Shown: positions 8,291-15,946 of the stretch, piece after piece
Position numbering within the stretch: the first letter of the stretch is position 1
Layout: each line of letters starts with the position of its first letter
Source: Agromyces rhizosphaerae
GTDB lineage: Bacteria > Actinomycetota > Actinomycetes > Actinomycetales > Microbacteriaceae
Assembly (NCBI RefSeq): GCF_027925245.1
Contig: NZ_BSDP01000001.1
Span: 620,001 to 684,000, forward strand
DNA length: 64,000 bases
Direction: 5' to 3'
Made by a program: the position numbers and the translations under genes
The notes under the pieces: generated by a model
Seen by the model: only the letters and a program-made list of their open reading frames with translations
What the model was told of the DNA's origin: nothing
Databases searched by the model: none

Positions 8291-9814
8291 TCAGCCCCGC
8301 AGCAGCGCGCGCAGCGCCTGGATCGTGTCCGCCTCGTCGGCCGCCTTGTCGTCGCGGTAGCGCTTGACGCGTGCGAACCGCAGCGCGACCCCGCCCGGGT
8401 ACCGGCTCGAGCGCTGCACCCCGTCGATCGCGATCTCGACCACCATGACCGGCTCGACGAACACGGTGCGCGCCGTGCGCCGCACCTCGATCTCGGGGAA
8501 CCGCGCGGTCTGCCAGCGCAGCAGCTCGTCGGTCAGCCCCTTGAACGTCTTGCCGACCATGACGAAGCCGCCCGGTTCACCGAACTCGCCCTCGGGGTCG
8601 CGGGCACCGAGGTGCAGGTTCGACAGCCACCCCTCGCGCCTGCCCGACCCCCACTCGCAGCCGAGCACGACGAGGTCGTAGGTGTGCACGGGCTTCACCT
8701 TGATCCAGCTCGACCCGCGGCGGCCGGCCGCGTACAGCGAGTCGATGGCCTTCACGACGACGCCCTCGTGGCCGGCCTCGAGCGCCTCGGCGGCGACACG
8801 TTCGGCGGCGGCCGGGTCGGCGGTCACCTCGCCGGGCATGCGGTGCGGGCCCGTGATGCGTTCGAGCTCGGCCAGCCGCGCCGACAGCGGCTCGTCGAGC
8901 AGGTCGCGCCCGTCGACGTGCAGCACGTCGAAGAACCACGGATGCAGCGTCGCCTCCCGCGCCGCCTCGGCCCCGAAACGCGCCATCGTCTCCTGGAACG
9001 GGCGCGGGCGCCCGTCGTCGGCCAGCGCGAGCGTCTCGCCGTCGAGGATCACGTCGCGCACCGACATCCGCCGCACCACCTCGACGACCTCGGGCACGCG
9101 GTGCGTGATCTCGGCGAGCGTGCGCGTGAACACCCGCACGTCGTCGCCCGCGCGGTGCACCTGGATGCGCGCACCGTCCATCTTGAACTCGACCGACGCC
9201 TCACCGACCGACTCGATCGCGAGCGAAGCGGATGCCGCGGTGGCGGCGAGCATGGGCTGCACGGCGCGCCCCACGCGCAGGCCGACCGCCGCGACCGCGC
9301 CGGGCTCGCCGGCGAGCGCGAGACGCGCGGTCTCGCCGAGGTCGCCCGAGAGCATCGCGGCGCGGCGCACGGTCTCGCCGGGCAGGTCGGCGGCCCGCGC
9401 GATCCCGTCGGTCACGACGCCCGCGAGGGCGCCCGTGCGCACCTCGCCGAGGAGCGCACGACCGAGGAACTCCTGCTCGGCGCCGGTGGCGTGGGCGAGC
9501 AGGTCACCGAGCTCGGTCGCGCGGACGGCGGCGGAGCCCTCGCCGGCGACGGTGGCGAGCCGGTCGAGCCGGGCATCGACGTCGGCGATCGTGAGCGTCG
9601 GCTCGGTGGCCGGCGCCACGTGCTGCGCACTGAAGCCCCGCCAGCCCACGCCGAGCCGCCCCTGTCGCGGCGCGCCGAGCAGCAGGCCGATCGCGGGCGC
9701 GATCTCGCCGGCGTCCAGCTCCCCGAGCATCGCGGCGAGCGCGTCGACCTTGGCCAGCCGCGACCGCGTCGCGGCGACCGCCGCGGCCGTGGTGACGAGC
9801 GTCTCGAGCAGCAC
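8291..9814 (-). CDS. ATP-dependent DNA ligase (LigB type)
   Basis: 507-residue ATP-dependent ligase, the length typical of actinobacterial LigB. It has an N-terminal DNA-binding domain (about 1-190), an adenylation domain with the active-site lysine in FKMDGARIQ (K211), motif III (FFDVLHVDG), motif IV (EGVVVKAID) and motif V (SWIKVKP), then an OB-fold domain. I choose the GTG at 9814 because GGGAGGA precedes it at ideal spacing; the frame upstream runs into a repeat element. It has no Ku or NHEJ polymerase neighbour, so it is the stand-alone repair type rather than LigD. Confidence 0.92.
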   Translation of the reverse strand: MLLETLVTTAAAVAATRSRLAKVDALAAMLGELDAGEIAPAIGLLLGAPRQGRLGVGWRGFSAQHVAPATEPTLTIADVDARLDRLATVAGEGSAAVRATELGDLLAHATGAEQEFLGRALLGEVRTGALAGVVTDGIARAADLPGETVRRAAMLSGDLGETARLALAGEPGAVAAVGLRVGRAVQPMLAATAASASLAIESVGEASVEFKMDGARIQVHRAGDDVRVFTRTLAEITHRVPEVVEVVRRMSVRDVILDGETLALADDGRPRPFQETMARFGAEAAREATLHPWFFDVLHVDGRDLLDEPLSARLAELERITGPHRMPGEVTADPAAAERVAAEALEAGHEGVVVKAIDSLYAAGRRGSSWIKVKPVHTYDLVVLGCEWGSGRREGWLSNLHLGARDPEGEFGEPGGFVMVGKTFKGLTDELLRWQTARFPEIEVRRTARTVFVEPVMVVEIAIDGVQRSSRYPGGVALRFARVKRYRDDKAADEADTIQALRALLRG

Positions 9815-9855
9815 GCGGCCATCCTCCCACCGCCCGCCGACCCCGCTGGAAGAAC

Positions 9856-9991
9856 GGCACTTTTCAGGAGCGCCGGGCGGGCGGTGCACGGATGCGGTGC
9901 AGGGAGCAGCCGATCCGGCCGGAATCGCGCGCCGAAGCGATCGGCGCGCAACACTCCACCGGCCGTCGTTCCGGACCTCCTGAAAAGTGCC
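9856..9991. repeat. 136-bp inverted-repeat element, copy 1
   Basis: Bounded by an exact 15-bp inverted repeat, GGCACTTTTCAGGAG (9856-9870) and its complement (9977-9991). Inside is a 9-bp perfect stem GCGCGCCGA/TCGGCGCGC (9927-9949). It is the same length as the element at 29128-29263 and resembles that copy when the latter is reverse-complemented (shared ends, a CGCAAC..ACCGGCC block). It sits in the divergent region, about 42 bp from each flanking start codon. It carries no open reading frame I would call. Confidence 0.75.
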
Positions 9992-10020
9992 CGCCCCAGC
10001 ACGGGCGCAGGGTCGGCGAA

Positions 10021-10035
10021 TATCCTCGTCGGGTG
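10021..10035 (+). promoter_or_regulatory. Leaderless promoter (-10) of the 10033 gene
   Basis: TATCCT (10021-10026) stands six bases before the GTG start codon, with no Shine-Dalgarno between. This TANNNT-to-start spacing is the actinobacterial signature of leaderless transcripts and fixes the start codon. Confidence 0.65.
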
Positions 10036-10947
10036 AGCACGACCGCCATCGCCCCGACGCGCACCGCCGCCCCGGTGCGGCTCGATGCGGTCGACTGGCG
10101 CGAGCGCGAGCGCGCCCACGCGGAGCGGGCCGACGCGCTCACGGCCGAGCGCCGGGCCAGGGTCGCGGCGGGCGAGTCGCATCCGATCGACGACTTCCTG
10201 TTCACGTACTACTCGTACTCGCCGCGCGTGCTGCGGCGGTGGCATCCGGGCCCCGGCGTCGAGCTCGCGGATGCCGCGGACACGCCCCGCGCCGAGTGGC
10301 GCTGGTACGCACCGGGCGCCACGCCCGGCTCGCTCGTGGTCGACCACGAGGCGCTCGCGACCGAGAAGGCAGGCCTGCTCGGCACGGTCGAGCGGATGCT
10401 GCGCCTCACCGCCGCCCGCCCGGCATCGTTCGGCTGCTTCGGCCTGCACGAGTGGGCGATGGTCTACCGGCAGGCCGAGCACCGGCACGACGTGCCGCTG
10501 CGGCTCGGGCAGCGCGGCACCGACGAGGTCGTCGAGGCCAACGACCTGCGCTGCACGCACATCGACGCGTTCCGGTTCTTCACCGACGAGGCCGTGCCCC
10601 GAAACCGCTTCGCGCCGACCCGCGAGACGCAAGCCCTGCTCGAGCAGCCCGGCTGCCTGCACGCGAACATGGACGTCTACAAGTGGGCCGTGAAGCTCGG
10701 GCCGCTGGTGCCGGGCGAGCTGCTGCTCGACGCGTTCGACCTGGCCCGCGACATCCGCTGGCTCGACATGGCCGCGTCGCCGTACGACGTGCGCCCATGG
10801 GGCGCCGAGCCCGTCGCGATCGAGACGCCCGAGGGCAAGGCCGAGTACGTCAGGCGCCAGCGCGGGTTCGCCGAGCGGGCGAACGCGCTGCGCCATCGCA
10901 TCCTGGACGCGGCCTTCCCCGCCCCGGCCGCGGACCCGGCGGCGTGA
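10033..10947 (+). CDS. Conserved actinobacterial protein, often named 3-methyladenine DNA glycosylase
   Basis: 304 residues, probably cytosolic. The block HPIDDFLFTYYSYSPRVLRRWHPG, the GCFGLHEWAMVYR segment, and CLHANMDLYKW-like and RWLDMAASPYDV motifs define a family widespread in actinobacteria that databases commonly label 3-methyladenine DNA glycosylase. I see no helix-hairpin-helix or other glycosylase motif supporting that name, so enzymatic activity is unproven. The conserved His, Trp and Asp residues suggest an enzyme. The stop overlaps the next start as GTGA. The gene lies divergent from a DNA ligase, which is weak contextual support for a DNA repair role. Confidence 0.75.
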   Translation: MSTTAIAPTRTAAPVRLDAVDWRERERAHAERADALTAERRARVAAGESHPIDDFLFTYYSYSPRVLRRWHPGPGVELADAADTPRAEWRWYAPGATPGSLVVDHEALATEKAGLLGTVERMLRLTAARPASFGCFGLHEWAMVYRQAEHRHDVPLRLGQRGTDEVVEANDLRCTHIDAFRFFTDEAVPRNRFAPTRETQALLEQPGCLHANMDVYKWAVKLGPLVPGELLLDAFDLARDIRWLDMAASPYDVRPWGAEPVAIETPEGKAEYVRRQRGFAERANALRHRILDAAFPAPAADPAA

Positions 10948-11699
10948 TCCGTTCCCTGCTCGCGGGCGCGGGCGACCTGCTGCACGGGTTCGGATTCTGG
11001 GGCAGGCGTCCGGGCATGATGGCGCTCGGCCTCGTGCCGGCCGCGATCGTCGCGCTGGTCGTGCTCGCGGCGCTCGTCGCACTCGGTGCGACCGTCGGCG
11101 ACCTCGTCACCTGGATGACCCCGTTCGCCGACGCCTGGGACGCCGGCTGGGCGATCGCCCTGCGGGTCGCGGTCGGCGCGGCGCTCTTCGGCGCGACCAT
11201 CCTGCTCGCGGCCGTGACGTTCACCGCCGTGACCCTCACGGTCGGCGACCCGTTCTACGAGCGCATCTGGCGCGCGGTCGAGACCGAGGAGGGCGGCGAG
11301 GTGCCCGACGAGGGGCCCGGCTTCTGGAGCGCCGCCGCGTCCGGCGGGGTGCTCGTGGCGATCGGCGCCCTGAACGCGGGCCTCGTGCTGCTGGTCGGGT
11401 TCATCCCGGTCGTGGGGTCGGTGACGGCGGCGGTGCTGGGCGTCGTGCTCTCGGGGCGGCTCCTCGCACGCGAGCTCACGGGGCGGGCATTCGACGCCCG
11501 GGGCATCCCGGGTGACGAACGGCGACGGATGCTCCGGGGCCACCGCGCCCGCATGCTCGGGTTCGGCGTGGCCACGCAGCTGCTCTTCATGCTGCCCGGC
11601 GGCGCCGTGCTCACGATGCCGGCCGCGGTGGCCGGGTCGACGCTGCTCGCCCGGCGGGTGCTCGACGCCGACGAGGCATCCGCCCGCCCCTCGCCCTGA
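10944..11699 (+). CDS. EI24 (CysZ-like) membrane protein
   Basis: 251-residue integral membrane protein of the EI24/CysZ superfamily, with four to six hydrophobic segments (residues 33-55, 78-105, 137-165, 198-225) and the conserved DPFYERIWRAVE loop after the second membrane region. The GTG start overlaps the upstream stop by four bases, so it is translationally coupled. CysZ proteins conduct sulfate in proteobacteria; in actinobacteria the role of this family is not established. The only link to the upstream gene is the overlap, and it may be just genome compaction. Confidence 0.85.
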   Translation: MIRSLLAGAGDLLHGFGFWGRRPGMMALGLVPAAIVALVVLAALVALGATVGDLVTWMTPFADAWDAGWAIALRVAVGAALFGATILLAAVTFTAVTLTVGDPFYERIWRAVETEEGGEVPDEGPGFWSAAASGGVLVAIGALNAGLVLLVGFIPVVGSVTAAVLGVVLSGRLLARELTGRAFDARGIPGDERRRMLRGHRARMLGFGVATQLLFMLPGGAVLTMPAAVAGSTLLARRVLDADEASARPSP

Positions 11700-11712
11700 C
11701 GCACGTCGTCGC

Positions 11713-11728
11713 TACGCTGGCGCGCATG
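11713..11728 (+). promoter_or_regulatory. Leaderless promoter of the DUF1905 gene
   Basis: TACGCT (11713-11718) ends seven bases before the ATG at 11726, and no ribosome binding site lies between. This fits a leaderless transcript. Confidence 0.6.
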
Positions 11729-12013
11729 GAACTCCAGTTCAGCGGCGCGCTCTGGTACTGGCGCGGGCCCGCGCCGTTCCACTTCGTCACCGTGCCGCCG
11801 GAGGAGGCGGAGGCGATCCACGAGGTCGCACCGTCGGTCACGTACGGGTGGGGCATGATCCCGGTCGCGGTGCGCGTCGGCGGCAGCGAGTGGACGACAT
11901 CGCTCTGGCCGAAGGACGGCGGTTATGTCGTGCCGATCAAGAAGTGGGTGCAGGAGGCCGAGGGGCTCGACATCGACGACACCGTCGCGGTGCGGCTGCG
12001 CATCGACGTCTGA
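11726..12013 (+). CDS. DUF1905 domain protein
   Basis: 95-residue single-domain protein with the DUF1905 layout: an N-terminal FSGALWYWRGPAPFHFVTVP strand pair, a GWGMIPVAVRVGGSEWTTSLWPK core and a C-terminal DDTVAVRLRIDV. The family adopts a small beta-barrel and often occurs alone or fused to YdeI-type domains; the function is unknown. The length is that of a complete domain. It is separated from both neighbours by short gaps with its own leaderless promoter. Confidence 0.88.
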   Translation: MELQFSGALWYWRGPAPFHFVTVPPEEAEAIHEVAPSVTYGWGMIPVAVRVGGSEWTTSLWPKDGGYVVPIKKWVQEAEGLDIDDTVAVRLRIDV

Positions 12014-12118
12014 GCGCCGCGCACCGCCCGGGCGGCCGGGAGGGGTGGCCGAACGGCCGAGGCGACTCCGACCGATCGGCCGATGTGCGCCCCCGCTCCC
12101 GCGGCGGAGGATCGCCGC

Positions 12119-12874
12119 ATGGACACCTCGACCTCCGCCCCAGTGCCCGCCCCTCGCCCCGAGACCGGCCGGGCGCCCCGACGCCGCACGCCCGGTTGGC
12201 TGGTTCCGACCGGGCTGCTCCTCCTCAGCGCGGTGCCGATCATCGCGGGCGCCATGCGCGTCACCGAGCTCTCCTCGGGCGCGGACGTCACGGCCGAGAA
12301 CGCGCGCTTCTTCGACTCCCCGGTGCCGGTCGTCACGCACATCGTCACCGTCACCGTCTACAGCCTCCTCGGCGCCTTCCAGTTCGTGCCGTCGCTGCGC
12401 CGCCGCGCCTGGCACCGCCGCGCCGGCCGCGTGGTCGCGCCCGCGGGCGTCATCGCGGCGCTCTCCGGGCTCTGGATGGCGGTGTTCTACGACCTGCCCG
12501 ACATGGACGGCGTCGCGCTGATGGTGATGCGCCTCGTGGTCGGAACGGCGATGGCCGGTGGCATCGTGACCGCCGTGCTGGCGATCCTCCGCGGCGACGT
12601 CGCGAGGCACCGGGCGTGGATGATCCGCGCCTATGCGCTCGGGCTGGGCGCCGGCACCCAGGTCTTCACGAGCGCACCGGCGGCGCTCGTGTTCGGCCCG
12701 CCCGACGAGTTCTGGCGCGCGGTGCAGATGGGCGCGGGCTGGGCGATCAACCTCGCCGTCGCCGAGTGGGTGATCCGCCGCGGCGGCCCCCGCAGGGCAC
12801 CGCGCCGGGCCGGACGCGCGACGCCGGCCGGCGGCATCCGCCGCGGCGAGCCCGTCGATACCATGAGCGCATGA
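12119..12874 (+). CDS. DUF2306 family membrane protein
   Basis: 251-residue membrane protein with about six helices, matching DUF2306 (PF10067): HIVTVTVYSLLGAFQFVPSLRRRAWHRRAGRV in the middle with conserved histidines, then RHRAWMIRAYALGLGAGTQ. GGAGG at 12106-12110 marks the ATG at 12119. The stop overlaps the histidine kinase start as ATGA, so it is the first gene of a three-gene operon with a two-component system. The conserved histidines recall haem-binding membrane proteins, but this is only an impression. Confidence 0.85.
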   Translation: MDTSTSAPVPAPRPETGRAPRRRTPGWLVPTGLLLLSAVPIIAGAMRVTELSSGADVTAENARFFDSPVPVVTHIVTVTVYSLLGAFQFVPSLRRRAWHRRAGRVVAPAGVIAALSGLWMAVFYDLPDMDGVALMVMRLVVGTAMAGGIVTAVLAILRGDVARHRAWMIRAYALGLGAGTQVFTSAPAALVFGPPDEFWRAVQMGAGWAINLAVAEWVIRRGGPRRAPRRAGRATPAGGIRRGEPVDTMSA

Positions 12875-14049
12875 GCGGGCCCCTCCGAGTCATCTGGGAC
12901 GCCCCGCCCGCGCGCCCGGCACCGCCGCGCCGCGTCTGGCGCGACTGGGCCCTGCTCGGCGCGGTGGTCGTCGCGGCCGTCGTCGAGGCGTTCCTCCGCA
13001 CCGAGCTCGAGTGGCGCCTCGCGGGCGCGGTGATCCTCGTCGCACTCGCCCCCACGCTGCTCTGGCGGCGCACGCACCCGCTCGCGATGCTCCTCATCGG
13101 CCAGGTCGTGGCGGCCGTGTTCACTGTGGCGACTGGAGCGTCGACCCAGCTGTTCACGGTCGCGTACTTCCTCGTGCTGGTCTACTCGCTGCCGCGCTGG
13201 GGCTCGGGCCGCGCGATCGTCGCGGGCGTCGCCGCGCTCATCGGCTCGACCCTGCTGAGCGTCGCGACGGGCGCGATGTCGGCGACCGACCTCGTCGGCG
13301 GGCTCGCAGTCATCACGGCGGTCGTGTCGGCGGGCCTCGCGGTGCGCGCGGTCACCGGGGCCCGCGCGCGCGAGCTCGACCGCGCCCGCATCCTCGAGCG
13401 CGAGCGCCTCGCCCGCGAGCTGCACGACACCATCGCGCACCGCATGTCGGCGATCGCCGTGCAGGCGCAGGCGGGCATCGCGGTCGCCGGCGCCGAGGAC
13501 TCCCCCGCGGTCGCGACCCTCCACGTCATCGAGGACGAGGCGTCCCGCACCCTCGCCGAGATGCGCGGCATCGTCGGGGCACTGCGTCGGGCGGATGCCC
13601 CGGGCGATCCGGCTCCGCAGATCACCGCCTCGCTCGGCGACGACCTCCGTGCGCTCGCGCGCGCCGGCGCCCGAGTCGGCGAGCCCTCCGCCGCCTCGAC
13701 CGCACCCGCCACCCCCGAGATCCTGGTCCACCTCGACGGCGACGTCGACGCGCTCCCCGCCGAGCTCGCCGCGGCGACCCACCGCATCGCGCAGGAGTCG
13801 GTCACGAACGCGGTGCGCCACGCGCGGCACGCCACCCGCATCGACGTGCACGTGACCGTCACGGATGCCGCGGTCGTGATCGCCGTGCACGACGACGGCG
13901 AGCACGTGGCATCCGCCCGACCCGGCTTCGGCATCACCGGCATGCGGGAGCGTGCGCTCCTCTCGGGCGGCACCTGCGAGGCGGGGCCGGCACCGGGCGG
14001 CGGCTGGCTCGTCTCCGCGGACCTGCCTCGCGACGGGGGCGGTTCGTGA
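12871..14049 (+). CDS. NarL/DesK-type sensor histidine kinase
   Basis: 392-residue membrane sensor kinase. Residues 25-165 carry about five transmembrane helices with almost no extracytoplasmic loop, suggesting sensing at or within the membrane. The HisKA_3 dimerisation helix has RELHDTIAHR with phospho-acceptor His185; the HATPase_c domain shows an N-box (QESVTNAVRHA) and GFGITGMRER. It overlaps both neighbours (ATGA before, GTGA after). The organisation is that of DesK/LiaS-type kinases, which respond to membrane state or cell-envelope stress. The cognate regulator follows directly. Confidence 0.93.
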   Translation: MSGPLRVIWDAPPARPAPPRRVWRDWALLGAVVVAAVVEAFLRTELEWRLAGAVILVALAPTLLWRRTHPLAMLLIGQVVAAVFTVATGASTQLFTVAYFLVLVYSLPRWGSGRAIVAGVAALIGSTLLSVATGAMSATDLVGGLAVITAVVSAGLAVRAVTGARARELDRARILERERLARELHDTIAHRMSAIAVQAQAGIAVAGAEDSPAVATLHVIEDEASRTLAEMRGIVGALRRADAPGDPAPQITASLGDDLRALARAGARVGEPSAASTAPATPEILVHLDGDVDALPAELAAATHRIAQESVTNAVRHARHATRIDVHVTVTDAAVVIAVHDDGEHVASARPGFGITGMRERALLSGGTCEAGPAPGGGWLVSADLPRDGGGS

Positions 14050-14699
14050 CCGACATCCGCGTGCTCGTCGCCGACGACCAGGAACTCGTGCGCACCGGGC
14101 TGCGCACGATCCTCGACGCGCAGCCCGGCATCACCGTGGTCGCCGAGGCGGCCGACGGCGGCGCGGCCGTCGCCGAGGCGCGGCGGGTGCGGCCGGACGT
14201 CTGCCTGGTCGACATCCGCATGCCCGTGCTCGACGGCATCGGCGTCACCCGCGCGCTCGCGGGCCCGGGCGTCGACGACCCGATCCCGGTGGTGGCGATC
14301 ACGACCTTCGACCTCGACGAGCTCGTGTACGACGCGCTGCGCGCGGGCGCCCGTGGATTCCTGCTGAAGGACGCCGGGGCGGCGCTGCTCGCCGAGGCGG
14401 TGCGCGCCGCGGCGCGGGGCGACGCGCTCATCGCGCCGAACGTGACGGTACGCCTGCTCGAGGCCTTCGCCGCGCCCGCGCGCACGGCGCCCTCGCCCGC
14501 CGAACCGCTCACGGAGCGTGAGCGCGACGTGCTCGCCGCCGTCGCGCGCGGCCGCAGCAACGCCGAGATCGGCACCGAGCTGCACCTCTCGCTCAGCACC
14601 GTGAAGACGCACCTCGCGAGCCTGATGTCCAAGCTCGGCGCCCGCAACCGCGTCGAGCTCGTGATCTGGGCCTACGAGTCGGGCACGGTCGGCCGCTGA
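14046..14699 (+). CDS. NarL/LuxR-type response regulator
   Basis: 217-residue two-domain regulator: receiver domain (acidic D10/D11, phospho-acceptor D56 in LVDIRMP, the switch lysine in FLLKD) and a C-terminal LuxR helix-turn-helix (LTERERDVLAAVARGRSNAEIGTELHLSLSTVKTH). It partners the upstream kinase, with a 4-base GTGA overlap. Targets are not shown by the sequence. The palindromes in front of the DUF4097 and DUF805 genes are possible sites for such a regulator, but nothing here proves the link. Confidence 0.93.
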   Translation: MTDIRVLVADDQELVRTGLRTILDAQPGITVVAEAADGGAAVAEARRVRPDVCLVDIRMPVLDGIGVTRALAGPGVDDPIPVVAITTFDLDELVYDALRAGARGFLLKDAGAALLAEAVRAAARGDALIAPNVTVRLLEAFAAPARTAPSPAEPLTERERDVLAAVARGRSNAEIGTELHLSLSTVKTHLASLMSKLGARNRVELVIWAYESGTVGR

Positions 14700-14711
14700 G
14701 CGTCGGCGCGG

Positions 14712-14906
14712 TCAGCCTTCGATCGATCGCTCCCCGCGGTCCTTCGTCGCCCACGCGCGCAGCAGGAAGAACACGATCACCGCGACCACGGCGACGATCG
14801 CGAACTTCACGAGGAACCAGAGCACGCTGAACACGACCTCCACCAGCACCCAGGCGATGACGATGGCGGCGATGACGCCGAGGACGGTCCAGACGGTACG
14901 ACTCAT
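14712..14906 (-). CDS. Small two-helix membrane protein
   Basis: 64 residues with two hydrophobic helices (about 5-27 and 30-50) and a charged tail, WATKDRGERSIEG. I do not recognise the family; similar short proteins are common in actinobacteria. The start is supported by TAGGGT six bases upstream of the ATG on the minus strand, which fits leaderless expression. It ends 12 bp from the convergent response regulator gene. Confidence 0.65.
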   Translation of the reverse strand: MSRTVWTVLGVIAAIVIAWVLVEVVFSVLWFLVKFAIVAVVAVIVFFLLRAWATKDRGERSIEG

Positions 14907-15017
14907 CCCTCGACCCTAACCCGGCAGGGCGAGCACGGATGCCGCGGGGCGGGTGCCGCGCTAGCATCGGCGCAAGGGCCGGGCCGACGCGCCCGGCGAC
15001 CCGAGCCGGGGGTGCGC

Positions 15018-15923
15018 ATGACGTCGACGCAGACCGCGACCGCGGTGCTCGAGCGTGCAGTCGCGACGACCGACCCGGCGGCGCGGAACCGCCTGATCAC
15101 GCTCTGCTACCGCGAGATCGCATTCGCCCTCGCTGACGTGATCGGCCGCAAGAACCTCAACTGGTTCGCGTTCGGCGCCTGGGCGAGCGGCACCGCGGGC
15201 GCGGTGATCCGCGGCGAGGGCACCTCGCTCGGGCTCGGCTCCGAGGGCGTCGCGGCGGGCAACCTCGCGATCATCCGCGATGTGGCGCCGCCGCTGCTGC
15301 GCTGGCTGATCGAGGTCGAGCGCACCGGCGAGGCCACGCCCGAGGCGATGGGGCGTGCGCTCGTCGACCCGGTGTTCGACGGCCGGCCGGGGCTCGCCGC
15401 GGCGGTGCGGTGCTACCAGCGGGCGGCCATGCTCGCGCGCGAGGCCGACGCCCACGGGGCATCCGACGACCGCCGCGCCGAGCTCGAGCGCGAGATCGCC
15501 GAGCGGGTGCTGCTCGGCAACGCGCTCCTCGGCGCGCACGAGCAGGAGCTCGTCGACCGCTTCATCGACGAGGCGATGCCGCTCGGCGGCCTGTTCGGGC
15601 TGGTCACGACCCGCTTCGTGCACCTCGAGACCCCCGACGGCCCGATCGACGTGACCGAGGACGTCGCTCCCCCGCCGTACCTGGCCGGCGCGCAGTTCCC
15701 GATCAGCCTGACGGCGCTCACGTACCCCGAACTGGTGCTGCTGTTCCTCCGGTTCCACCAGTCGCCGGGCGAGGACACGACCCACTCGGATGCCCCGATC
15801 TGGGAGGACTACGACGAGCGCATGGGGTTCATCCTCACGTTCTTCCGCGCGCACCAGTGCGACCCGCGCTACTTCGAGGTGCCGTCGCGCTTCCTCCCCG
15901 AGGGGGCGCCCGAGCACCACTGA
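15018..15923 (+). CDS. Conserved hypothetical actinobacterial protein
   Basis: 301 residues, no signal peptide, mostly helical. ITLCYREIAFALADVIG and NWFAFGAWASGTAGAVIRGE form a conserved N-terminal core that I have the impression of seeing in other actinobacterial hypotheticals; no function is known to me. A coiled central helix (READAHGASDDRRAELEREIAERVLLGNALLGAHEQELVDRFID, split by a short linker) precedes a C-terminal LTYPELVLLFLRFHQS. The ATG at 15018 is preferred to an in-frame GTG at 15012, though no good ribosome binding site is visible. It ends 23 bp from the convergent GH35-like gene. Confidence 0.7.
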   Translation: MTSTQTATAVLERAVATTDPAARNRLITLCYREIAFALADVIGRKNLNWFAFGAWASGTAGAVIRGEGTSLGLGSEGVAAGNLAIIRDVAPPLLRWLIEVERTGEATPEAMGRALVDPVFDGRPGLAAAVRCYQRAAMLAREADAHGASDDRRAELEREIAERVLLGNALLGAHEQELVDRFIDEAMPLGGLFGLVTTRFVHLETPDGPIDVTEDVAPPPYLAGAQFPISLTALTYPELVLLFLRFHQSPGEDTTHSDAPIWEDYDERMGFILTFFRAHQCDPRYFEVPSRFLPEGAPEHH

Positions 15924-15946
15924 GCCGCCGCGGCGCCGGCTGACCG

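Noticed and set aside
12039-12064. Sequence GGAGGGGTGGCCGAACGG with GGCG following, like the 5' end of a tRNA-Ser
   Set aside because: No anticodon arm, variable loop or acceptor 3' end follows; too short to call a tRNA remnant or attachment site.
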